Of a DNA stretch of 64,000 nt, positions 49,612 through 57,775 are shown one piece after another. Position 1 is the stretch's first letter. Each line of letters starts with the position of its first letter. The position numbers and the translations under genes are program-made. The notes under the pieces are model-generated. The model saw only the letters and a program-made list of their open reading frames with translations, had not been told where the DNA came from and made no database searches. Source of the DNA: an uncultured Colwellia sp. (lineage in GTDB: Bacteria; Pseudomonadota; Gammaproteobacteria; Enterobacterales; Alteromonadaceae); assembly GCA_913058245.1 (NCBI GenBank), contig CAJXQJ010000016.1, forward strand, positions 1-64,000. The letters run 5' to 3'.

Positions 49612-50958
49612 ATGAAAGCTCGAATACTCGTTATTGATGACAATCCAGATATTGCCCATGCGCTAAAGGTATTATTTACCATAAATAATCTGGAGAGTGA
49701 TCATTGCTTAACACCAGAGTCAGGGCTTTGCGCACTTGAAAATGCTCACTATGATCTCGTGATACAAGATATGAACTTCACCCAAGATACCACTTCAGGT
49801 GAAGAAGGTATTGAGTTGTTCAATGAAATTCGCGGCCGTTTCGCGGACTTGCCAATAATATTGATGACGGCATGGACGCATTTGGAAACGGCAGTAGAAT
49901 TAGTGAAGTCGGGTGCGAGTGATTATATTTCAAAACCTTGGGACGACGATAAGCTGATTGTAACGGTTAATAACTTAATTGAGCTCAGTGAATTACAGCA
50001 AGCTCATCGTAAAAGCGCACTGAAACATAACCGTCAGCAACGAGAATTGGCGCAGCAATATGATTTATGTGGTATTCGCTATCAAAGTGATGCCATGTTT
50101 AATTTATTACAGATCACAACACAAGTTGCACATGCTGATGTTTCGGTATTAATCACAGGTCCTAATGGTGCAGGGAAAGAGAAAATAGCTGAAATAGTGC
50201 AGGCTAACTCTAGCTGTAGCCAAGGACCTTTTATAAAGGTCAATGTTGGTGCTCTCTCGCCGGAATTGATGGCGGCAGAATTATTTGGTGCTGAGGCTGG
50301 TTCTTATACAGGCAGTACTAAACGTCGTATCGGTCGTTTTGAACTGGCAGACAAAGGTACCTTATTTCTTGATGAAATTGGTAATTTATCATTAGACGGT
50401 CAAGCTAAGCTATTAAGAGTACTTGAAACTGGTGAATTTGAACGTATTGGCGGTAGTGAAACTTTAAAAGTAAAAGTTCGTATTATTAGTGCAACTAATG
50501 CAGATATAAAAACTGCCATTGCCAATGGTGACTTTAGAGAAGATTTATATTATCGCTTAAATGTTATTGAATTACCTTTGCTGGCGTTGAATGAACGTAA
50601 AGCAGATATACTGCCTTTGGCCGAACATTTTTTAGGGGAAAAATATCAATTGACCGAGCAAGCAAGTTTAACGCTGAAGCATTATACTTGGCCAGGTAAT
50701 ATCAGGGAATTAAAAAATGTTATGCAGCGGGCGTCTTTGCTTGCGCGTGATACGGTTATTGATGAAAAAATTCTGGCGTTAAATGTTCAGTTACCTGAAT
50801 CAACTTCTCTATCGACGAATACTGAAGAGATCACCGCTCAAGATATCCAGCAAGCAATAGCTGATGCCGGTGGTGTTATTTCTGAAGCGGCTAAATTATT
50901 AGGGCTTAGTCGCTCCGCGCTTTATCGTCGAATGAAAAAATTTGAGATAGCCAGTTAA
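49612..50958 (+). CDS. Sigma-54-dependent response regulator (NtrC family)
   Basis: 448 residues. Receiver domain 1-125 with phospho-acceptor Asp53 (LVIQDMNFT) and Lys in YISKPWD. AAA+ sigma-54 interaction domain ~150-385: Walker A GPNGAGKE, Walker B GTLFLDEIGNL, arginine-finger region DFREDLYYRLNVIELP. The loop that touches sigma-54 reads GSYTGS at residues 230-235 instead of GAFTGA, keeping the key Thr. Fis-type HTH at the C-terminus (EAAKLLGLSRSALYRRMKKF). Coupled to the kinase gene by TAATG. It should activate the sigma-54 promoter at 44864. Confidence 0.93.
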   Translation: MKARILVIDDNPDIAHALKVLFTINNLESDHCLTPESGLCALENAHYDLVIQDMNFTQDTTSGEEGIELFNEIRGRFADLPIILMTAWTHLETAVELVKSGASDYISKPWDDDKLIVTVNNLIELSELQQAHRKSALKHNRQQRELAQQYDLCGIRYQSDAMFNLLQITTQVAHADVSVLITGPNGAGKEKIAEIVQANSSCSQGPFIKVNVGALSPELMAAELFGAEAGSYTGSTKRRIGRFELADKGTLFLDEIGNLSLDGQAKLLRVLETGEFERIGGSETLKVKVRIISATNADIKTAIANGDFREDLYYRLNVIELPLLALNERKADILPLAEHFLGEKYQLTEQASLTLKHYTWPGNIRELKNVMQRASLLARDTVIDEKILALNVQLPESTSLSTNTEEITAQDIQQAIADAGGVISEAAKLLGLSRSALYRRMKKFEIAS

Positions 50959-52271
50959 TGGTAAAACGTTCGTTATTTCTGCGCTTATATCTAACATGTA
51001 CTTTTATCATGCTGCTTTATGGTGTGATATTGGCAAATTTGCCTGGAGAATTTCATTTTTTTAGTGCGCCGGTGCTGTTAATTACACTTGGTTTTTTGAT
51101 GATATTGTTATTGTTATCAAAATGGTGTTTAGCACCACTTACTAAAACCCTTTCTGCAATAGATAATGGTATTGATGCTTTTAAAGATAACGATTTTAGT
51201 CTCACTATTCATAACCAAAACTACACGGAAGTCTCCAATTTAGTCAAAATTTATAATGAACTCGCCACCGTATTACGTAATGAACGTATGGATATTTTTC
51301 AACGTGAGTTACTGCTTGATACCGTTATACAAAGTACACCAGTTGCTATGGTGCTGGTTAATAGCAACAACAAAGTGGTTTATAGCAATTTAGCGGCCAA
51401 AGAAATGTTTCGCCAAACCCGTAAACTTGAAGGTGGCGACTTTTCACAATTAATAGCTAATCTTACACCGGTATTACAAACGGCGACAATTGAACGAAGC
51501 GAAGGGTTAGTTAGTGATGTATTAGACGACCAAGCATTGGTTTATAACATTAATTGCCAACAATTTACGCTCAATGGCCGTGAGCATCAGTTATATCTTT
51601 ATAAAAATATGACTAATGAAATCTCTCGTAAAGAAACTGATATGTGGAAACAAGTGATTCGATTAATTAGCCATGAATTAAATAATTCATTAGCGCCAAT
51701 ATCATCGCTTACGCGTTCTGCGCAAAAAATTATTGCTCAGCCTGAGCATCGCCACATGTTAAATGACGTGTTAGAAACCATTGGTAATCGAGCCAGTCAT
51801 TTACACGGTTTTATTGAGCAATATGCTAGTTTTTCTCGCTTACCTAAGCCCAACTTAAAAGCGGTTGATTTAAGCAGCTTTTTTCAACAAATTGAAACTC
51901 TAATTGGCGTAACTTGCTACTGTGATGTTGTGCGCGAACAAGCAATGTTTGATGCGGGGCAAATTGAACAAGTGATAATTAACTTAGTAAAGAATGCTAA
52001 AGAATCAGGATCGGCACATGAAGATGTTGGTTTTGAAATGAAACAGCAAGGTCGGCAATTAACTTTTAATATTTTTGACCGCGGTACAGGATTAAGTACT
52101 CAACAACAACAACAAGCGTTGTTACCTTTTTTTACCACGAAAGCAACAGGCACTGGCGTTGGTTTAGCGCTGTGTAATGAAATTGTTATTGGCCATCAAG
52201 GTAAGTTGCGGCTATATAACCGTACCCAAGGTGGCTTATGTGTTAGTTTTAGCCTAGAGTTGACAGACTAG
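50958..52271 (+). CDS. Sensor histidine kinase (NtrY-like)
   Basis: 437 residues. Two N-terminal helices (LFLRLYLTCTFIMLLYGVIL and APVLLITLGFLMILLLLSKW) with almost no periplasmic loop, then a HAMP-like linker, a PAS-type region (~120-215, DTVIQSTPVAMVLVNSNNKVVYSN), the phospho-acceptor His239 in SHELNNSLAPISSLTR and an HATPase domain with VIINLVKNAKESG, FDRGTGLS and GTGVGLALCNEIV. The short loop suggests sensing inside the membrane or cytoplasm. Cognate of the regulator with which its start codon overlaps. Confidence 0.92.
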   Translation: MVKRSLFLRLYLTCTFIMLLYGVILANLPGEFHFFSAPVLLITLGFLMILLLLSKWCLAPLTKTLSAIDNGIDAFKDNDFSLTIHNQNYTEVSNLVKIYNELATVLRNERMDIFQRELLLDTVIQSTPVAMVLVNSNNKVVYSNLAAKEMFRQTRKLEGGDFSQLIANLTPVLQTATIERSEGLVSDVLDDQALVYNINCQQFTLNGREHQLYLYKNMTNEISRKETDMWKQVIRLISHELNNSLAPISSLTRSAQKIIAQPEHRHMLNDVLETIGNRASHLHGFIEQYASFSRLPKPNLKAVDLSSFFQQIETLIGVTCYCDVVREQAMFDAGQIEQVIINLVKNAKESGSAHEDVGFEMKQQGRQLTFNIFDRGTGLSTQQQQQALLPFFTTKATGTGVGLALCNEIVIGHQGKLRLYNRTQGGLCVSFSLELTD

Positions 52272-52342
52272 CGCAATACAACAATTCACTATATCATCAG
52301 CTCTTGCGCTTATTACCTTATTAATACTTCCATATCAGCACT

Positions 52343-52828
52343 ATGAAAACGAAACTAATTACCCGACCTGGCTATGTTTTACTGCAACAAGAATTAGATA
52401 AACTTTGGCGAGAAGAACGGCCTGAAACAACGCGAAAAGTTTCATGGGCCGCTAGTTTAGGCGACCGAAGTGAAAATGCTGATTATCAATATAATAAAAA
52501 GCGTTTGCGTGAAATTGATCGCCGCGTTCGCTATTTGCGTAAAATTCTTGAAGAACTAAAGATTGTTGATTACGGTCCTCAACAAGAAGGTAAAGTATTT
52601 TTTGGCGCTTGGGTTAGCTTAGAAAATGATGATGGCGAAACGTTAAAGTTTCGCATAGTTGGTCCAGAAGAAATTTACGGTCGTAATGATTATTCCTCAA
52701 TTGATTCTCCCATATCACGGGCATGCTTGAAAAAACAAGTGGATGATGAGGTGGTGGTAAATACGCCTACAGGTGAGAAAATTTGGTATGTCAGTGACAT
52801 TGAGTATGAAAAGTCACTTGTTAATTGA
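52343..52828 (+). CDS. greB: Transcription elongation factor GreB
   Basis: 161 residues. N-terminal coiled coil with the tip acidic pair in GDRSENADYQYNKKRLREIDRR, and C-terminal FKBP-like domain (FFGAWVSLENDDGETLKFRIVGPEEIYGRNDYSSIDSPISRACLKK). GreB rather than GreA by the WREERPETTRKVSWAASLGDRSENADY start. It stimulates transcript cleavage by backtracked RNA polymerase. GNAT gene follows after 20 bases. Confidence 0.95.
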   Translation: MKTKLITRPGYVLLQQELDKLWREERPETTRKVSWAASLGDRSENADYQYNKKRLREIDRRVRYLRKILEELKIVDYGPQQEGKVFFGAWVSLENDDGETLKFRIVGPEEIYGRNDYSSIDSPISRACLKKQVDDEVVVNTPTGEKIWYVSDIEYEKSLVN

Positions 52829-52848
52829 AGATGTGTTTTGGATAAAAT

Positions 52849-53280
52849 ATGAGAGTTAAAACTCCAGTAAAAGCTGATTATGTCGAGCTAATTACTGTTT
52901 GGGAGGCCTCTGTTCGAGCGACTCATCAGTTTTTAAGTGAAGCAGATATTTTGTCACTAAAATCGTTAATTCTTGAGCACTATTTTGATGCGGTTGATCT
53001 TCGTATCGTTGAATGCGATAACGGTAATATCATTGGTTTTATCGGTGTTGCCGATGAAAATATTGAAATGTTGTTTGTGGCACCAGAGTTTTTTAAAAAA
53101 GGTGTTGGCAGTAAGCTGTTAAAGTACGCTATTGAGCACCAACACGCGAAAAAAGTTGATGTCAATGAACAGAACCCTGCTGCTGTTGGCTTTTATCAGC
53201 ATTTTGGCTTCAATATTGTTGACCGCTCAGCGCTTGATGGACAAGGACAAGCTTTTCCTTTGCTTCATATGCAGTTATAG
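52849..53280 (+). CDS. GNAT family N-acetyltransferase
   Basis: 143 residues. The acetyl-CoA motif A is LFVAPEFFKKGVGSKLLKYAI (residues ~75-95) and the N-terminal VWEASVRATHQFLSEADI is shared by a YafP-like subgroup. C-terminal FYQHFGFNIVDRS is motif B. Substrate unknown. Follows greB and ends in a convergent terminator. Confidence 0.85.
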   Translation: MRVKTPVKADYVELITVWEASVRATHQFLSEADILSLKSLILEHYFDAVDLRIVECDNGNIIGFIGVADENIEMLFVAPEFFKKGVGSKLLKYAIEHQHAKKVDVNEQNPAAVGFYQHFGFNIVDRSALDGQGQAFPLLHMQL

Positions 53281-53289
53281 CCAACTACT

Positions 53290-53319
53290 AAAAGGCCAAC
53301 ATACTCTATTGGCTCTTTT
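53290..53319. terminator. Bidirectional terminator between convergent genes
   Basis: AAAAGGCCAA (53290-53299) pairs with TTGGC-T-CTTTT (53309-53319) with one bulged T. A-run on the left and T-run on the right serve both strands. Confidence 0.75.
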
Positions 53320-53337
53320 ACAGGCGATTGGAATATA

Positions 53338-53574
53338 TTACTGCGCTATTTTTACGCGAATTTTATTTTTAGCAACTCTTGTTTCATGCAAGCTAGATAA
53401 AGCTTGTTTTGCTTCCGTCTCATTTGGCATTTCAACAAAGGCGAAGCCCTTTGATTTTCCAGTCTCTTGATCTAAAACTAAAGTACATTCCTTAACCGTA
53501 CCATGCTCAGAAAATAAGGTGCGAAGTTCTTGTTCGGTAGTTGAGCGTGAAAGGTTACGAGCTAAAAGTTTCAT
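53338..53574 (-). CDS. Small RRM-type RNA-binding protein
   Basis: 78 residues forming one RNA recognition motif: RNP2 MKLLARNL at the start and RNP1 KSKGFAFVEM in the middle, followed by KNKIRVKIA. Such single-RRM proteins occur in marine gammaproteobacteria and are often cold-linked. I choose ATG 53574, which matches the family start. ATG 53616 would add 14 residues. Binding targets unknown. Confidence 0.85.
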   Translation of the reverse strand: MKLLARNLSRSTTEQELRTLFSEHGTVKECTLVLDQETGKSKGFAFVEMPNETEAKQALSSLHETRVAKNKIRVKIAQ

Positions 53575-53792
53575 TTTGGTACCAGTAGTATGTGATTTCG
53601 AGCTTAATTGTCTCATAGATTGCTACCCAACAAGGTAATTTTGTCTATTTATCTGTATTTTTCTTGGTATTTTAGTACGTCTACAGGAATGTTTGCCTTG
53701 ATATCCAAGTTAATAGCAGACAATATTGATGATAAGATTGACTCAATATTTACACTCACCTATAGCGTCATTAAAATAAAAAAGGTTAGCTA

Positions 53793-54401
53793 ATGAATGA
53801 CTTATATGCTCAAGCCGTCACTGTATTTCTAGGCTTTTTCGCAATTATGAATCCAATTGCTAACACGGCTGTATTTGCTGGCCTTGTTGGTGAAAAAAGT
53901 AAAAGTGAACAAATTAAAATTGCTGCTAAGGCACTTATTATTACCTTTTGTGTGATCACATTGTTTTCGGTATTGGGCAAAGCAATATTTCACCTTTTTG
54001 GTATTACTATTTCAGCACTGAGGATTACTGGTGGTATTTTAGTGTTTCTTGTTGGTTATCATATGCTAAATGGTCAAGGCTCAAAGCTACATTCGGCTGA
54101 AAATCATGATGACTCCGATGTGGCTATTTCTCCACTGGCGGTGCCACTACTTGCTGGACCAGGAACAATAGCAACAGCAATGAATTTTTCATCATCAGGT
54201 GAAACGACAGGTATATTGATGACGATAGCTGTATTTGCACTACTTTGTTTTATTACTTTTTTCTGCTTTATATTTAGCTCTAAAATTATTAACATTATTA
54301 GTAAAGCGGGTATTAGCATTGTTACCCGTTTAATGGGACTTATTCTGGCCGTTATTGGTACACAAATGGTGATTGTTGGTATAAAGGCAATAAGTGCATA
54401 A
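53793..54401 (+). CDS. MarC family membrane protein
   Basis: 202 residues with six transmembrane helices. The MarC/UPF0056 blocks FLGFFAIMNPIANTAVFAGL, ALRITGGILVFLVGYHML and AVPLLAGPGTIATAM are all present. Inner membrane; molecular function not settled (once tied wrongly to multiple antibiotic resistance). AAAAAGG before ATG 53793 is a good ribosome site. Confidence 0.9.
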   Translation: MNDLYAQAVTVFLGFFAIMNPIANTAVFAGLVGEKSKSEQIKIAAKALIITFCVITLFSVLGKAIFHLFGITISALRITGGILVFLVGYHMLNGQGSKLHSAENHDDSDVAISPLAVPLLAGPGTIATAMNFSSSGETTGILMTIAVFALLCFITFFCFIFSSKIINIISKAGISIVTRLMGLILAVIGTQMVIVGIKAISA

Positions 54402-54413
54402 TTAACTATCTGT

Positions 54414-55835
54414 TTAAAACCAAATAGATAGCTCTGCTTCGTTTAAAGGAGCAAATTGGTGTTCATCATCGAAAAGTAGCGATAATGTGTAATTCTCTGA
54501 TTGAATTTCGACTTCATTATCTGATTCATAACTATTTTGAGGGATATATTTTTTGAGCTTCTCTCTCGGTGTACCGTAAATAAATTGTCCTAATGCCCAA
54601 GAATTGTCATGTGAAAACTGCTTACCTAGTAAACTATCTTGGCTTAAATGTACTTTTCTTAAATCAGACTTTTTAATTTCTAACATGAGAAATGGATTAA
54701 ATATTTCTAGTGTCGAATTTCTATCCAGTGTTATTTCGGCCATTGGTCTATCAAGCTTGGCGCGCAATAACTGTAAATCCACTTCTTGGTTAAGTTCAAG
54801 TTGCATATACATTTTTTTTACTAACTTAATTTGCTGCTTATGTTTTATTGTGGCGAATGTTGTGCCTGCTTGGTAATCATTTATTTCTAATTCGAAGCCG
54901 GCGAGTTCATAAGTATTTTCGTTGGTATGAAAATTTTTGCTGTGCTTAAAATTTAGTTTCAATGTTTTACCAGATTGTGAATAAACAAGCTGGTTATTTT
55001 TATTTAGAGGTTTATTGAGCTCTAGTAATTTTAGTGCTTCAGTCAATGACATGCTTATAGTTACTTTGTTATTGATTTTCCAAGCGTCATTATCAAACAC
55101 ATCATGTAAAGGAATTTTATTTAATGCTGTTTGTGATAATAAATGGGTTCTGGTCTGTATTTTAACTAATTGGTTTGATTGAAAGTGTAGCCAAAGGCGA
55201 CGTCCATAGCCGATGATCAATTCATCTTCCACAAGGTTAATTTTAGTACTAGGAATACCTAACTTAGTGATTACTTGTTGATATGAGTCTTTAAGTTGTG
55301 CACCGTATAATCCATTGTTAATTGATACCTCATTATTTTTTATTTTTACGTCTTTTATTGCTTCTGTTGGCTGTACTACCTCGAATACTGTTGTCGTTTT
55401 ATGATTTAATGCTGGATTTATTTTGTGCCCTAAATGGTTATATTTAGATAACTTTTTCTTTGAAATGTTGACTTCTTTACATTGTTTTATTAATTCTGCG
55501 GTATATTGAACATGATATCTGAGCTTGGTAGCGTCTGATGTTGTACGTTTAAAAGATTTCTTTAGTTTTACCGTTTTATCTATCAAAATTAATGCATCAG
55601 CGTTGGCTGATTTTGCTTTTATTTGAAGCTTCATCAGCAAATCTGCAATCGTTTTATCACCATTTGGCGTTAATGAAATGTCCTTAGCGCTGGCATTCTC
55701 TAATACGGTATAATCACAACTAGGGTAATAATCAAGAATAGGTGGTAGGGCTTTATCTAAAGAGGCTGCCTGTATTGACAAAGCGCAAATATAAGTAAAT
55801 ATAAAAACTAAAATATTTTTAATATAGTGATGCAT
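54414..55835 (-). CDS. Secreted or periplasmic protein of unknown function
   Basis: 473 residues with a signal peptide (ILVFIFTYICALSIQA, cleavage before ASLD). Residues ~35-125 contain NADALILIDKT and HVQYTAELIKQC, a pattern seen in small envelope proteins. Two later regions share a motif like G-LG-Y--V--LG-PS...L...L.F: about residues 175-235 (YGAQLKDSYQQVITKLGIPS) and 410-470 (ALGQFIYGTPREKLKKYIPQ), reminiscent of BamE-type folds. I do not recognise the family. Second gene of a pair with the lipoprotein at 55868, 32 bases apart. Confidence 0.65.
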   Translation of the reverse strand: MHHYIKNILVFIFTYICALSIQAASLDKALPPILDYYPSCDYTVLENASAKDISLTPNGDKTIADLLMKLQIKAKSANADALILIDKTVKLKKSFKRTTSDATKLRYHVQYTAELIKQCKEVNISKKKLSKYNHLGHKINPALNHKTTTVFEVVQPTEAIKDVKIKNNEVSINNGLYGAQLKDSYQQVITKLGIPSTKINLVEDELIIGYGRRLWLHFQSNQLVKIQTRTHLLSQTALNKIPLHDVFDNDAWKINNKVTISMSLTEALKLLELNKPLNKNNQLVYSQSGKTLKLNFKHSKNFHTNENTYELAGFELEINDYQAGTTFATIKHKQQIKLVKKMYMQLELNQEVDLQLLRAKLDRPMAEITLDRNSTLEIFNPFLMLEIKKSDLRKVHLSQDSLLGKQFSHDNSWALGQFIYGTPREKLKKYIPQNSYESDNEVEIQSENYTLSLLFDDEHQFAPLNEAELSIWF

Positions 55836-55867
55836 TGTAAGTCCTTTTAACTGTAGGTTTAAAACGA

Positions 55868-56962
55868 TTAAAATATCAAAGTTTTATCAATTTTAAGTTT
55901 ATCTGTTAGCTCAATTATGTCATTGAAATTATTGTTGAAAATCACTTCACTGTTAAATGCTGATGTTAATGATGGCAATTGGATTATCTCGATATCTAAA
56001 TACGTTAAAAGCTTTTTATTACGGTCTTTACTCTCTATTGGGTAATTTTTGAAATTGCCTTTAGGCTCTAGAATACTTTTTTCTAGGTTCTGCCATTTTT
56101 GATACCAGTTCGCATGCTTGTCTTTGTTTGTTAAGTTTTCGGCTAAGGCTACATTTTCGACGATATTTTGAAATTCGCTATAGTGATCTTGAGATTGAAT
56201 AAATTTTTTCTGCATCGATTCTTTTGCAAATTCTTGACGAACCAGTGACAGTAATTTTATGCTTTCGCTAGTTAGGTTGTCATTTAAGGTTTTCAACAAA
56301 TTGGCGCTATGGTATTGCGCTACATTGGCGAAATGGTGTCGAACTTTTTTCAACAATTGTTGCTGTTCTGCTAATGCCCGTTGCCAGTTGTATAAATTAG
56401 GAATGTTATGATTTTCCTCATCGAATATGAGTAGCAAATTGGCTGCTGTTTCTAATTCATTGTAGGCAATGCTGAGTTGTTCAATATTGTTATTAACTGT
56501 AATTAAATTCCAATCGCTTATTGATAACTTACTTTGTTGCTCAATTTTCTGCTGTAGTTCTTTTGTTTGAATGTTTAAATATTTTTCAATACTTAGTGTT
56601 GCTTTTAAAAGCGGGAGTAGCTCTTTTCCTGCTTTTATCAGTATATTTTTTGCTGCTGAATTGGGAATACTTCGATATGAGTTGTGGCTTGCGATATAGG
56701 CGGCGTAATTATTGCCTAGTTGCAGTTCATTTTCAGCTGTTTGTAAATGTAAATGTGCTTTTTCTACCTTAATGAACTCACTTTGAAACTTATCTGGGGC
56801 TATGCTAGTGAGAGTTTTCAATGCCAATGACAATTGCTTAAGGTTCTGCTCTGTTTTAGCTACTTCATAATCTGCCAAGGCTTTTTTATATTCTGGTGAG
56901 GTACATGAGACAAGAATCAATAGAGAAAAAACGACTACTATGTACTTACACCGATATAACAT
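55868..56962 (-). CDS. Predicted helical lipoprotein of unknown function
   Basis: 364 residues with a lipoprotein signal (YIVVVFSLLILVSC, acylated Cys). The rest is mostly long alpha-helix, rich in Lys, Gln, Leu and Asn, with TPR-like early part (LADYEVAKTEQNLKQLSLALKTLTSI) and coiled-coil-like middle (KELQQKIEQQSKLSI, QRALAEQQQLLKKV). No family recognised. It precedes the signal-peptide gene at 54414 by 32 bases and is probably co-transcribed with it. Confidence 0.65.
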   Translation of the reverse strand: MLYRCKYIVVVFSLLILVSCTSPEYKKALADYEVAKTEQNLKQLSLALKTLTSIAPDKFQSEFIKVEKAHLHLQTAENELQLGNNYAAYIASHNSYRSIPNSAAKNILIKAGKELLPLLKATLSIEKYLNIQTKELQQKIEQQSKLSISDWNLITVNNNIEQLSIAYNELETAANLLLIFDEENHNIPNLYNWQRALAEQQQLLKKVRHHFANVAQYHSANLLKTLNDNLTSESIKLLSLVRQEFAKESMQKKFIQSQDHYSEFQNIVENVALAENLTNKDKHANWYQKWQNLEKSILEPKGNFKNYPIESKDRNKKLLTYLDIEIIQLPSLTSAFNSEVIFNNNFNDIIELTDKLKIDKTLIF

Positions 56963-57063
56963 GAATTCTATCCTTGTCTCTTAAGTTTATGATATTCCTT
57001 TAGTTAATCTAAATGTTTTATTTAAGGAAAGCAAATTTGTGTTTATCAAGCTGACAAAAGAAG

Positions 57064-57762
57064 CTATAGCAATAGCTTTTCTAATGCTGGGTTTTCATGG
57101 CATTCATTGGTTTGGGCGAGCAATAGTTCTGCGGTAGCTATTGCATCATTAAGCGCGTTATGGGCGTAGTGATCAGGTAAGTTATATTTAGTACGTAGTG
57201 TTGATAACCTTAATTCTGAGGGATCATAGGCGACATCTTTTTTATCTAATCGTCTTTTGGCCACCATTAGGGTATCTATCATTGGAATAACCGGAGCCAT
57301 ACCATATAACTCGATACAGGCTTGGCGTAAAAACTGCCGTTCAATACGTGCAAAATGTACTAACATCACTTTTCCTGCCAGTCGTTGTAATAACTGCTCT
57401 ATAACCTGAGCTAGGGATTGACCTTGATCTTTTTGGTCATCAGTAATTTGATGGATACTGACATTATCGGGCGTCAGTCTGCCCCGACTGCTAATGATTT
57501 GATGGTAGCTGCTGCCAAGCTTTATTTGATTATCAATGAGATCAACACAACCCACACTGAGTAATTTGTCTTGTATTGCATCTAAACCTGTAGTTTCAAA
57601 ATCGACAGCTAAAATGGGCACTTGGTCAAAAGGTGTAAATAGTTGAGGAAAAGGCACACTGAGGAAATTATATAGCGGGCCTTTAGGGGCCTTTTTTAGC
57701 ATACGCTTTCGCTGAGCTTCATAGCCTATTAGCCAGCTGGCAAGTGGATGATTGTTTAACAT
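57064..57762 (-). CDS. DEDDh 3'-5' exonuclease (DNA polymerase III epsilon-like)
   Basis: 232 residues. Motif I is AVDFETTGLD, motif II region HQITDDQ with the conserved Asp, and motif III HNALNDAIATAELL (HxxxxD), giving the DEDDh set. The N-terminal 40 residues are outside the exonuclease core. It lies 13 bases after the cNMP/CBS/DUF294 gene on the same strand, an arrangement I recall next to acetate-type symporters in related bacteria. Role in DNA metabolism or signalling unknown. Confidence 0.85.
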   Translation of the reverse strand: MLNNHPLASWLIGYEAQRKRMLKKAPKGPLYNFLSVPFPQLFTPFDQVPILAVDFETTGLDAIQDKLLSVGCVDLIDNQIKLGSSYHQIISSRGRLTPDNVSIHQITDDQKDQGQSLAQVIEQLLQRLAGKVMLVHFARIERQFLRQACIELYGMAPVIPMIDTLMVAKRRLDKKDVAYDPSELRLSTLRTKYNLPDHYAHNALNDAIATAELLLAQTNECHENPALEKLLL

Positions 57763-57775
57763 AAATTTCCGCTAT

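Noticed and set aside
53608-53793. 61-codon open frame ending in TAATG with the MarC start
   Set aside because: It overlaps the 5' part of the RRM frame on the other strand, and its protein has no recognisable features. The MarC start has its own good ribosome site.
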